A DNA stretch of 64,000 bases, taken from NCBI GenBank assembly GCA_013180625.2, contig SNVD02013826.1, positions 22,263 to 86,262 of the forward strand, written 5' to 3'. This DNA comes from Boswellia sacra. Its lineage: Eukaryota; Streptophyta; Magnoliopsida; Sapindales; Burseraceae. A program made the position numbers and the translations under genes. How positions within the stretch are numbered: the stretch's first letter is position 1; each line of letters starts with the position of its first letter. This document shows positions 45,155-54,782 of the stretch, in pieces. The notes under the pieces are model-generated. The model did no database searches. It saw only the letters and a list, made by a program, of their open reading frames with translations, and was not told where the DNA came from.

Positions 45155-47036
45155 TGTAGACACTGAATTTTTGAGGCTCGATGATAAAATAAAGATGAAT
45201 GTCGAGCATGAAAAATGACTCAAATGTCCTTGAGGGCCAAGAAGAAAAGGGTCAGAAAGAGTCGGTGAAGGGCCTCGAAAACTGACATGTGACTTTGAAA
45301 ATCATAGAAATTAATTTCGGAGGAATATGATGATGAGTCATATACCACTGTGAAGCTATGGATGTCTATTTTTCATAGAAATTTATGGATTGCAAATCGG
45401 ACTTGAATTCGAGAAGTTATGTGCAATTGTAGGGACAAAGGTCTGAAGGGACTGTATCAAATAATAGCAAAATTGGAAGGGGTCGAAGGGATAATGATCG
45501 GCCAGCCAATAAACAGTCGCTCAGCTATTGGCTGATGGCTGATCGACTTTTGGACAGTCACTTGATGGTTTAAAGATGGCCACCCAACCTTTCAAGGTCT
45601 ATTTTCAAAAAATTACATTACGAACCTTCCTTTTTTGTTTGTTTCTTCCTTTTTTAGCTTCACCCCTCTCCTATATAAACCCCCTTTGGCTCACTTGTCA
45701 AGACACACCGATTGTCGAATATAATCATCTCTTCTCCCTCTTGAAAACACACTTGAGAATTCGAGAAGTCTTTTCTAGTATAAAAGTTTCAGGCGTTCTA
45801 TTGCTCTAAACCTGGAAAGGGTACGTCTTGAGAGCAAAATTCTCTCGTTCCTCCTATTTTCTCTTTTATTTTAATTTTTTGCTTAGAAGAAGCATGTTTA
45901 GGGTTAATTTTATGCTTATGAGCATGCTAGGGTTATCATGAACTGTTATAACCCTATTTGTTTTACAAGATAGATAAGGGTGTCAAGGTAAGTTCGTAAT
46001 CCCTCATTTATTAGAATCATACTTAGGAGTTTACTTTCTTTGCGAATGCTTAGAAACATGCCTAGGAGTACATGCTTAAAATCATGCTTAAGATCACATG
46101 ATTGGAATCATGCTAGGAAAACTTATTTGCTTTGATGAATGTTAGGAAATAGCATATAATAGGTGAGAATTACTGTTTTGCCCTTGAATTGCTTGTTTGA
46201 TGATGATTGCTTCAATTAGGCTAGAGTATGCCATGAATACCATGTTTAGGCTAGAATATGTCATGAATGCCATGTTAGGCTAGATATGCCATGATAATTG
46301 ATGTGAATTATGCTAGAATAAGCAAAAGGTAGAATTGCCATGATAGAATTCATCAAAATCTAGGCTAGAATGCCATGATATTAGATTATGGCTTTATTTG
46401 ATTTATAATTTGTTTGTTTATGTATGAATGTTTGTATATTAAAAAGTATAATTGTGTAATGCCATGAAGTGATAGTGGACTCATAATGATAGTGAGGGAC
46501 CGTTAATTAGAATGTATGTTCGAACATAAGAATATATGGAATATTTCATTATTTTACTGTTGAAGAACAAATGTTGCAATCCTCTCCCTTTTCCCCCATG
46601 TATGATGGAAATGTAATATATTCTCCTCCCTCTTTCTTTGTATGAATATACGATTATTTTTTATTGAATAATCATCTCGCATGTCTAAAGAAGATAAAAA
46701 TAAAAATGTGTGCATAAAACGAGCAATCTAAGCAGATTAAGTAACAGCACAAGTTATTTTTATTTAGTATTTCTCAAGTGGAGGCTGGATTTACATCTGC
46801 GCTAGTCGAAAGACTCATATGTAACTTCCTAAACCTATCTTTGAAGGGATGAAGATAGTTTAGATGCTGAAGCGAGGGATCAGATTGCCTTTATTCATTC
46901 CTAATTGAATAATTGGGTGGCAACTTCTTTCTCTAGACGTGCCTATAGCTCGTTTATGTTCCCTTAAGTCTCGAAAGAGGCTTTGACATAGTATCGTGGT
47001 TGCAAACACTCTGACGGGATGAAAGCCCCGTTCACA
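45155..47036 (+). repeat. LTR L, full-length 5' LTR (1,882 bp)
   Basis: TGTAGACACTGAATTTTTGAGG to GAAAGCCCCGTTCACA, with intact TG...CA termini. It includes a GC-richer 'ggccagccaataaacagtcgc' segment at about +330, the TATA box at 45673, and serial 'ggctagaatatgccatga' units at 46215-46330. Confidence 0.85.
45673..45680 (+). promoter_or_regulatory. TATA box of LTR L
   Basis: TATATAAA in 'cccctctcctatataaaccc', about 520 bp into the LTR. Confidence 0.65.
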
Positions 47037-47037
47037 G

Positions 47038-47055
47038 TAGCGACTCCACTAGGGA
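47038..47055 (+). promoter_or_regulatory. Primer-binding site of element L
   Basis: TAGCGACTCCACTAGGGA starts one base after the LTR end. In X the site reads TGGTGACTCCACTGGGGAT, so the G-to-A changes here look like decay. Confidence 0.6.
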
Positions 47056-47787
47056 TAAGAGAAGTTGATTCCGATAGGAATACCAAATTTTAATACCTCG
47101 TGTTGGTGTAATGAGTCCTTGCATCACTACACTTTGCACACAATAAGCACGAATTGCCTAAACTAGCCGTGTGGCATTGGCATGAGAAGGCCTTGGCTCC
47201 ATTCGACCCCTAGATGACTCATGTTGGTATCACCACCTCTGAGCATATACCATTGGCCCTTGAGACTCAAGCCCATATAGATGGCTCTAAAAATTTTCAA
47301 TAGGATGAATGTCCAAAACCCATGTTGAAATGCATATCTACGGATGTAAATTTCCCATTATTGGAATAAGATCAACTCAAAACCTCATGGAACCATGAAC
47401 AAATGCCACATGTCAAGTTACCCATATGAATAAAATGGGAACATGTGCCATGAGTTGAGGTTATCATGATGTTTTGAAAACCATGTCATGATAATCATAA
47501 AGAATCCAACATTAACATGAATGTTAAAATTAGGAGAGAGAATCTCGCATTCCCACATCCCATGATGATGTCTTGGGAATAAGGCTCAAAATCCAAGGAA
47601 AAGAGACTTGACCTCACGTGTGTGGGAGGAATAAGGTTGGAAGGTTGAAAGTGTGTCTATGCCCTTGTATGAGCATGCATCATATCATGCATACATGCAT
47701 AAGCATTAACACCTTTGTTTTATAGCCATCATAGCTTGGGTTGGATGAGGTGGTCATTTGACAAGGCAAGAGGAATCAATTGACGAA
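47056..47787 (+). other. Leader of element L
   Basis: Noncoding, homologous to the X leader (33821-34599). It contains 'gcatcatatcatgcatacatgc', an A/T/GC alternating palindrome-like motif shared by X, K and L shortly before gag. Confidence 0.55.
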
Positions 47788-49509
47788 ATGGTCGCACCCA
47801 ACAACATCAATGTAAAAATGAACCAATTAAGAGCTAACATGACCGCACTCTAGCAACAAGTGGCTCAACTCATTGAAGCACTCCAAAATGGGCCTCATCG
47901 CATGAATTAGCCGTCACTTGAGGGTAATGATGATGGTGACGGCAAAACTAGCCTAGGCAGAAATAAGGAGAAAAGCCCGGTCAACCAAAAAGAACCCGAA
48001 TCGATTAGACAGCTGGTCAAGGACATGGAAAAGGTCTAATCACTCTTGAAGAAGAAGAGGTTGAAGGGGGTCGAAGGCCGAGATGACATTTTGCTTATGG
48101 GAGATCAAGACTTGCCTCTAAAGTTTCGTTTATCAGACTTACCCAAATTCAATGGAAAGGGGAATCCTAAGACATATTTGAGGTAATATGCAGCCATCAT
48201 GGCCACTACTCCTTTGATGAAGGAGCACATACTGAAATACTTTATTCTATCCCTAGAAGACGATGCGATAGCATGGTATCATGACCTTCAGAAAAGAGTT
48301 TGAGAAGATTGGGAGGAGTTTTTCCAACAATTGGTATAGTAGTACTACCACAATACCTAATTAGGGGTAACCTTGAGAGATTTAGAGACAATAAGGCAAA
48401 AGCCCAACGAGACTTTTTCGGAGTATCTAGTTCGTTAGAGGGCTAAGGTAGCCAAGATAACCACCAGGCCTACAAAAAAAGACCAAGTTTGCATGGTGAT
48501 CAATGGGGCCCATAGCTTCATTAGCGGTAGACTAACGGGTTTTTCCATCAAAACATTAGAAGACTTTTATGACTCAGGTATCCAAATAGAAGAGAAGGAA
48601 TCTGGATAGAAGAGAAGTAACCTTAGCTACCCTCGAAAAATTCAAGGGCAGTATCACCAACCTAGTGGGTCAAGCATGAAGCATGTAGAGGTAAAGGTGG
48701 TTGCCCTACAAAGAAGATTTAGTTGTTTGAGGAGGCCGCTTTCTAAAGTCTTTGCAAGGTTGAGAATCGAAGGGATCATGTAGCCATTGCCACCAAGAGA
48801 GCTCCCAAATCTACTACCAAGGAATTGGAGGCACTATGAGAAAAGTGAGTTCCATCAAATGACCGGTCACAAGATTGATGATTGCACTCGCCTTCACTAT
48901 GAGATTCAAGATTTGATCGACAAAGGCCAGATTCCCGACCCAGAAACATATGAGCCTAACACAAGGAGTAATGCTTTGCCCAATTATAACTGGGTGCCTC
49001 CTCCATCGACCAACATGATTAGATCGGGCTTGACTAAAGAGAAACTTATGAACTCTTTCGAGGAAAGTAAATCGAGTAGGGCTGAGAGAGTCGAGACAGC
49101 CAAGAGAAGGGAGAAATCAGAGTTATAATAAATGGCTAGGAAAGTGGTTTCGAAGAAGAAGCCCAAGGTTGAGGAACCTAAAGGGCCCAAGGAGATCATT
49201 GAGAGGGTGGAAGACGAGGCCATTCCTTTGGTAGTCAAGATTCAAATCAAGGAGGGTGGATGGACTAATATTGTAACGAAGGGAGTCAAACGAAGCTTAG
49301 AACCGAAACCTATGAACCTCAGTAACCAAGAAGAGGAGGAACCACAAGAAGAGGAAGAAAAAGAAGTTAAAGTGACACCTACCAAGGGGAAGTCCACACC
49401 ATAGAGTGCCTTTACCAAGAAGTAGATGGCCAAAGAAAGGGCTAGAAAAGGCCCACCATCTAAAACACTCAAGGTGAAGAAGGGTAGTAAAGCTAGGAAA
49501 GGCAAGTGA
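47788..49509 (+). pseudogene. gag of element L (Tat type), single frame with many stop codons
   Basis: One frame from ATG 47788 ('MVAPNNINVKMNQL') to TGA near 49509. Features in order: an N-terminal coiled segment, 'LPLKFRLSDLPKFNGKGNPK' (about 48110-48175), 'EHILKYFILSLEDDAIAWYH', 'TLRDLETIRQKPNETFSEYL', 'RRPLSKVFARLRIEGI', and a zinc-knuckle remnant 'SEFHQMTGHKIDDC' with its first Cys changed to Ser. Then come 'LHYEIQDLIDKGQIPDP' and an acidic/basic tail. There is no frameshift in this long stretch but about 15 in-frame stops. Nearly all are TAG, TAA or TGA at positions explained by C-to-T from Gln or Arg codons, or G-to-A from Trp. Confidence 0.8.
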
Positions 49510-50375
49510 GTTGAAAGTCTTGTGAGGAGAGAGAGCTTACCTAGAAGGTATAAAAACGTAAGAGTTATAGGGATTTGGGATGACATCCCTCAAGCCAAGA
49601 CCATTCCAAACTTTTGGCTGACTTTAGTAGTAACAAAGAAGAAGGGGTGAGAGTTGAGGAAGAAATACATGAGGGAGAAACACTTAGGGTTGAGAAAAAA
49701 AATGCCCAAGGAGTGACAAGGAGTGGTAGATTTTACCATGAGAAAGAAAAAGAGAAACCAACTGAGAAGATAGTTGAGAAGGGCAAAAAAGTTGCCAAAG
49801 AGAAAGAAACCAAAGAAGATGCCAAAGAGGAAGAAACCAAAGAAGAAGAGATCAAGTGATCAAACAACTAAAGAAGACTCAACCGAATGCTAGCATTTGA
49901 GATTTTCTTATTTCATCTCAAAAGCATAGAGAAGCCATGGCGAAGGCTGTGGCAGAGGTAGAGATATCAATGACTGCTATTACTAGTGAAATGTTGACTG
50001 CCTTGGCTGGGGGAACACCCAAGGGGTAAAAGAGAGGGGTGAAATCACCTTTATTGATAAAGATCTACCTTTCCAAGGAAGGAATCATAATAAGCTCTTG
50101 TTCATCACCATGAAAATTAGTGGGAAGACATCCCCTTATATCATGGTGAATGATGGGTTCGCCATTAACATTGTGCCTATAAAGATATTACACAAGTACG
50201 GAGTCAACAAAGATGAGCTTAAGCCTTTATGAGATGGTGATCAAGGCTTACGATGATTCAGAGAGGAGTGCCATCGGGATCTTCAAGGCATTAATGAAGA
50301 CTGGGCTAATTGAAGTCATGACAGAATTCACAGTCCTTCACATTCTAGTCACCTTTAGTGCCTTACTAGGATGAG
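49510..50375 (+). pseudogene. Linker and aspartic protease of element L, truncated
   Basis: A charged linker (49614-49859) contains 'VTRSGRFY', the TRSGR motif that precedes protease in Tat/Ogre elements. It is followed by 'SQKHREAMAKAVAEVEI' and then the protease start 'ITFIDKDLPFQGRNHNKLLF', with the active-site strand 'MVNDGFAINIVPIKIL', where D-x-G is altered from the usual DNGS/DNG. Reading continues to 'KALMKTG' and 'EFTVLH' in shifted frames. It ends at 'FSALLG', where element R is inserted at 50376. Confidence 0.7.
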
Positions 50376-51760
50376 TGACACATCCGAAAATAGGATTGTC
50401 TCCCAAGTATAGGAGTGTCGAAGTAATAAACCCGGTGAGTCCGGGGTCGATCCACGAGGAAGGAAATTTAAGCGCTACAAACTATAAAGTAAGCAATATG
50501 ATGTGGATGATTTAAAGAGATGACAAGATAATATTAACAAATATAAATAAGGAACAAGTTCATAAACAATAAATTAGAATCACACAAGAAAAATCAACAC
50601 AATAATAATGAAGGCTAAGGTTAGGGGATCCGCCCTTGATATTTCAAATAAGGATAATTAACCCATTTTAGTTATATGAATTATATTTGTTTCATTACCA
50701 ATATTTATACCACTTCTTGTAAATGGGTTCAAGCATCCAATGTGCCAATCATCATATGTCTACAACAAATCAAGGTTCCTAACTAGATTTGTGTCGGTAA
50801 GAAAGAACCATACAACATCTAGGAAGGATCCAAGCATTTGATGTGCCAAGGATTGTCAACAATGGATCAAGACCTCCACCTTACGAGTGGTGTCAAGATT
50901 GATTAAGAAATTAAATATAAATCATATTGAATAAACATTATAAGATTAAGATTATTAAGCACATATTAAGGGTTAGAGAATCCTTATTCTCATATCAAGG
51001 GTTTCACCCTTTCACCTTAGCAAAAGAGAAATTAGAAGAACATTATAATAGAAAGAAAATAAAATGCAAGAAAAAGGAAATTCATTAATAACATAAACAC
51101 ACAAAACACAATACAAGATCCTAGCCAAAGCCAAAATGTTCCAGCCAAGGCCAAGATGCCCTAATGGGTCACAAGGCACCTCTATTTATAGATACATCCA
51201 GGGGCAAACTTGTCAAATTACAAGGGCATAATTGTCAAATATTAGTTGTAAATATCTTTGACAATTGGGATCATTAGGCACCGACTTTGACCATCAATTT
51301 TGACATTGAAATGTTGAGAATTTTAATCACATGTCTTCATGAAAGTTGTACATATTTCTCTCAGCTTTCTAGAACATATTGATTTGCACAATTTGGATAC
51401 GTATTTTGAGAGATATGGTCCAAATACTAAGGCCTGGTCAGACTGGACCGAGACTGTAGATGGGTTCACTTCAAGCCCAATTTTGGTCTACTAAAAGCCC
51501 GAATTTGATGATGCTTGTGAAATGTAATCTTGTAGATAATTGAATCCGCTTTCCAAAACATTAAGAATTGCATCATCCTGATCTATAAATAGAGAGTTAT
51601 GTCCATTTTACCGAACCTATAACAAAACCAAAATTAAGAGGAAGTTAATTCCAAAGATGCAAAGACTACAAATATGCTTAAGTTGAGAAATTTAATGACA
51701 CTATTAATGCAATATGATGAGCTAAGCTCATATTAAATATACATATTTAAGTGTTCATCA
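50376..51760 (-). repeat. 3' LTR of element R
   Basis: On the minus strand TGATGAACACTTAAATATG ... TTTTCGGATGTGTCA, 1,385 bp. Sister LTR F (59583-61104) is the same family but about 140 bp longer because of a repeat block missing here. The TATA box on the minus strand is at 51182-51190 (TATAAATAGA). Confidence 0.85.
51182..51190 (-). promoter_or_regulatory. TATA box of LTR R
   Basis: Minus strand TATAAATAGA, the same sequence and place as 60152-60160 in LTR F. Confidence 0.6.
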
Positions 51761-51775
51761 CACCCCCCAGCTAGC
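51761..51775 (-). promoter_or_regulatory. Polypurine tract of element R
   Basis: Minus strand gctagctggggggtg, directly before the LTR terminus TGATGAAC. Confidence 0.75.
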
Positions 51776-52065
51776 TTTTTGCTAGTCCCTAGCAATTAAA
51801 ACGTTATTATTTAGAAGTGATTTATAGAATTTTACATCCAAGGTGGTCATTATTGCACTCTCCTTGATTTTATCCAAATAAACAAACTCTCAACCAATTA
51901 TTATTATTATTTTTTTTTTTATGACTCATGTACCCTTCGGTCAAGATATCTATAAACCTTCTTTTTGTGCTCAGTCAACACATGACTATGGGGCTTATTA
52001 GAAAGAAGCGATATCGGTTCTAATATTTGTTAAGCCTAACAACCTTAGGTAAGGGGCATTTATTC

Positions 52066-52067
<2 letters not shown>

Positions 52068-52115
<48 letters not shown>
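52068..52115. repeat. (TA)n microsatellite
   Basis: About 24 uninterrupted TA units followed by a T-rich run. Confidence 0.95.
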
Positions 52116-52119
<4 letters not shown>

Positions 52120-52992
52120 TTCTCTTTTTTTTTTTAAAGGAATGCATCTTTAACCCATGTAGCGAGCCTTAGGCTAATGACTCCCAGACCAGTTGGCCTT
52201 AGGGCATTAGGTGTTAAGACACCCATTCGAGCTTAACGACTCGGGTTGCCGATGCTTTATTTTTGCTTAGAAACTTGTGGATAGTGCAATGTTCAATCCC
52301 ATTAAGCTTTCTCCTTAATTCATGTAGCGAGCTTTGGGCCAATAGCTCCCAAACCAGTTGGTCTTAAGGTATTAGGTGTTGAGGCATCCCTCGGGCTTAA
52401 TTGCTCGAATTAAGGAGGCTACGAGACCAAACTTATCCACAATTGCTTTCTCTTTTTTTTTTTTTCTTTTTTTTTTCACTTTTTTTTTTTTTAAACTTTC
52501 CCTTTCCTTTGTGTTGTTATCCTAAACAAAACAAAAGAACTCAAATATTACAACATTTCATTTTGCCATCCATAATCATGCATCAAGGTATGTGTGTGTG
52601 TGGAAGAAAGGTTCTGAATACTTGCTTAATGAGTACTAAGCACAAAGACACAATTTTTTAATGATACGGTTGTGAGAGTTCATAGATTTGATAATTTCAA
52701 AAGTGAAATGAATGACACTCCTGTTATAAATTCAAAATCAAAGACTAAATAATAATCAAGTTTTTTTAGCAAAATGAGTTCACAAGATCAAAGATAAAAT
52801 GAAACAAATTTGGTTAGAATATGGTTCAAGAGTTCAAACTGGCCCTCCCTACTCCTGCCATTCCTGACCCAGATGCGTCTCAAGAAGGATTTGAAACTCC
52901 TTTTACCAACCAACACCGCACTCTGACTCTAATTACTAACTCGCTTTTTTTTTTTAAGAAAAAGAAAATTCAAGACACACTTATGTCTACTA

Positions 52993-53034
52993 TCCTTCCC
53001 CCCCCAACCAAATGAAACATTGTCCTCAATGTTT
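52993..53034 (-). promoter_or_regulatory. Conserved dyad and G tract, polypurine-like
   Basis: On the minus strand AAACATTG-AGGA-CAATGTTT forms a perfect 8-bp dyad, followed by TCATTTGGTTGGGGGGGGAAGGA. I recall this dyad-plus-G-tract from the 3' part of many plant Athila-like elements. It may be an internal second polypurine tract. The LOG-like gene ends about 160 bp upstream of it. Confidence 0.5.
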
Positions 53035-53192
53035 AAATGTAGAGAGATAAAGTATAGGAGACATTACCTGAAACTTCTATTATTCACGAGAGATGACCTG
53101 AAAGACTTATAAAATAAAATAAAATAAAGCACAAGAAAACATTACAAACGGAGATTCAGATCCAATTTGCACTTTTTGTTTTGCCCTCTTGC

Positions 53193-53791
53193 CTAATTAA
53201 TTTGAGTACTAGCTGGGTCAGGTTCGTACTCTATTGCTTGTAATTTGTCAAGTAACTCACAAGCAGAAGTGGCAGAAACAAGGATGTGTCTCGCCCAATG
53301 TGGGATAAAATTTTGTTCTACAGCTGCATCAACAAAACTTATTAAAGGATCAAAGAAATTGTTAACATTCAACAAACCTATGGGTTTTTGATGGAGGTTC
53401 AGTTGGGCCCAAGAGGCAATTTGAAAAATTTCTTCAAGAGTGCCAAAGCCACCTGGTAAAGCAATAAAGGTATCTGAATTGATGAGCATATGTGCCATGC
53501 GTTCATGCATAGAGGAGACCTGTAACTCCTTCCCAACCGTTTTTCCAACAATGCTTTCTAAGCCAAAGCTTTAGGAATAACTCCTAACACTTGACTACCT
53601 CCTACATGTGCAGCTATTGATACGCAACCCATTAACCCGAGGCTACCTCCCCCATAAACCACATGAATCTTTCTTTCAGCTAGTAATCTACCAAGATAAT
53701 TTGCTGCCTCGACAAACTCTTCACTTTTACCTGGTCGAGATCCACAGAATACACATATCCTTTGGATTCGACGTTTTGAAGTTCCCTCCAT
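53193..53791 (-). pseudogene. LOG-like cytokinin riboside 5'-monophosphate phosphoribohydrolase gene in element R
   Basis: LOG enzymes release active cytokinin free bases from their nucleotides in the cytosol. The first segment (53791-53558, 77 codons) has 'CVFCGS' (residues 13-18), the nucleotide-site 'VVYGGGSLGLMG' (44-55) and 'GVIPKALA'. The second (53510-53193, 105 codons) has 'MHERMAHM', the signature 'LPGGFGTLEE' (PGGxGTxxE) and 'SWAQLNLHQKPIGLLNV'. Between them a single-base loss (about 53567-53573) shifts the frame; the intervening sequence is LOG-like in the other frame. Total length (about 199 codons) equals ordinary plant LOG proteins. There are no introns, whereas plant LOG genes normally have several, so this is a processed copy. 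It lies downstream of the Cys-rich ORF, same strand, inside the retrotransposon. The identity as a LOG family member is firm; activity and the capture route are not. Confidence 0.85.
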
Positions 53792-53840
53792 GTCTATGTA
53801 ACTCTCTAACTATGTGTGAAGAAGAGAACAAGAGATGTGG

Positions 53841-53850
53841 TATTTATGGA
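53841..53850 (-). promoter_or_regulatory. TATA-like box upstream of the LOG-like gene
   Basis: Minus strand TCCATAAATA lies 50 bp before the ATG at 53791. A pyrimidine-rich leader ('ctcttgttctcttcttcacac') lies between them. Spacing suits an internal core promoter with a short leader; no functional evidence. Confidence 0.4.
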
Positions 53851-54174
53851 GTGTAAAAAGGTATGCTAATGATGACATCCAAATAGGTAGCTCGGCTACT
53901 TGTTGAAAAATTCAACAATTATGCATAGAAATTCAAAAAAAATGATGAAATAAGACACCATAAGTCAAACAAAAGATACAAATTCAAAAATGACAGCTAT
54001 AAGGCATTAAAATTTCAAAAATGATGGCACGCATGCATATGTACAGGTAGTTGTGACTGTGGCTCACATCTTCCTCTGGTTTTACGTCCAGAAACGGCTT
54101 AAACACCTTCTATGAGTTGGGGATATGCTTCCCATCCAGTTTTCTTATAAACTGGCAAACAGGGTCGTTTTGAG
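53851..54174 (-). other. Spacer between the two accessory genes of R
   Basis: About 320 bp of AT-rich sequence, with no reading frame conserved in type. It holds 'atgatggcacgcatgcatatg' and, near 54060-54120, coding-like codons after the stop of the Cys-rich ORF in other frames. No other feature was recognised. Confidence 0.4.
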
Positions 54175-54666
54175 TCAGATTCCCAAGACTATAGCGTTCC
54201 TGCTCATCTCGAATTGTGTCCACAAATTAAAAATTTCACGCTGCACAAGTCCACAAGAATGCGTCTCAAGAGTCGTTCGAGTCGTTCGGATATCATCCAA
54301 AGACTCCTTACTCAGTCCATTCTTAATGAACTGTAGTTTATCCTCTCGATTGTTAGACAAATATCCCAAGGAGCGGCAACGCTGGTTACAAGTCCATCTT
54401 GCACATCTGGGACAAACTTGTAACCTTTTCGCTTTTCGCTTTTTGGCATAAGAGCTTTTTCCCATACCTGGCATGTGAGATACAAGATTATCTGAAAATT
54501 CATAGGAAAATCGAACCTTGGCTTCAATTAACCATCTTACTTTGATAGGTATACCCTTACACATCAACATCCTTAGTCTTTCTGCACGAGCTTTGTAAAT
54601 TTTAAGCAAATCATTTGGAGGAAGAGAGGGAAAATGTTTGTGCAGATTTGAGAGAATGGTGTCCAT
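54175..54666 (-). CDS. Accessory ORF of R: basic Cys4 protein resembling viral nucleic-acid-binding proteins
   Basis: An intact 163-codon frame 117 bp after the pol stop, in the place of the env-like gene of Athila elements. Residues 1-25 read 'MDTILSNLHKHFPSLPPNDL'. A basic run 'KSSYAKKRKAKR' (70-81) leads into Cys85-x2-Cys88-x4-Cys93-x3-Cys97, then 'KLQFIKNGLSKE' (110-121). A basic 'K-S-x-Y-A-x-x-R/K-R/K' stretch abutting a Cys cluster is the architecture of the small cysteine-rich nucleic-acid-binding proteins (Viral_NABP family) of carlaviruses and relatives, which bind nucleic acid and in several viruses affect RNA silencing. The Cys spacing differs from the viral one, so homology is a hypothesis. 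An independent zinc ribbon is the alternative. It has no stop or shift while pol around it has several. Confidence 0.55.
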   Translation of the reverse strand: MDTILSNLHKHFPSLPPNDLLKIYKARAERLRMLMCKGIPIKVRWLIEAKVRFSYEFSDNLVSHMPGMGKSSYAKKRKAKRLQVCPRCARWTCNQRCRSLGYLSNNREDKLQFIKNGLSKESLDDIRTTRTTLETHSCGLVQREIFNLWTQFEMSRNAIVLGI

Positions 54667-54782
54667 GCGAGAAAAAAAAGGAAAATGAATGCAAGGTGAG
54701 CAACAGTTTTTAGGGAATTGAAAAACCGACTTTAAATGTCACGGAGTACCATATCCACCACTTGACCGGGAAAAATCAATCC

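Larger units (their letters stand above)
45155..50375 (+). mobile_element. TatW element L, 5' part up to the R insertion
   Basis: Complete 5' LTR, primer site, leader, gag, linker and protease in order. It is cut at 50375 by Athila-like element R. This is the best preserved TatW copy and anchors the interpretation of the rest. Its 3' half lies beyond the window, if it still exists. Confidence 0.8.
51776..53192 (-). other. 3' noncoding region of element R
   Basis: Contains a (TA)n run (52068-52115) and two diverged copies of a block with 'catgtagcgagcctt.ggctaatgactccca.accagttgg' (52157-52270 and 52319-52425). T tracts lie at 52450-52495, and a G-tract/dyad element at 52993-53034. No coding sequence was recognised. 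This type of 3' region is familiar from other plant Athila-like elements. Confidence 0.55.

Noticed and set aside
53193..53791. Interpretation of the LOG-like gene as an ordinary host gene
   Set aside because: It lacks introns, carries a frameshift, and is bracketed by integrase on one side and the dyad/G tract, polypurine tract and LTR of the same element on the other.
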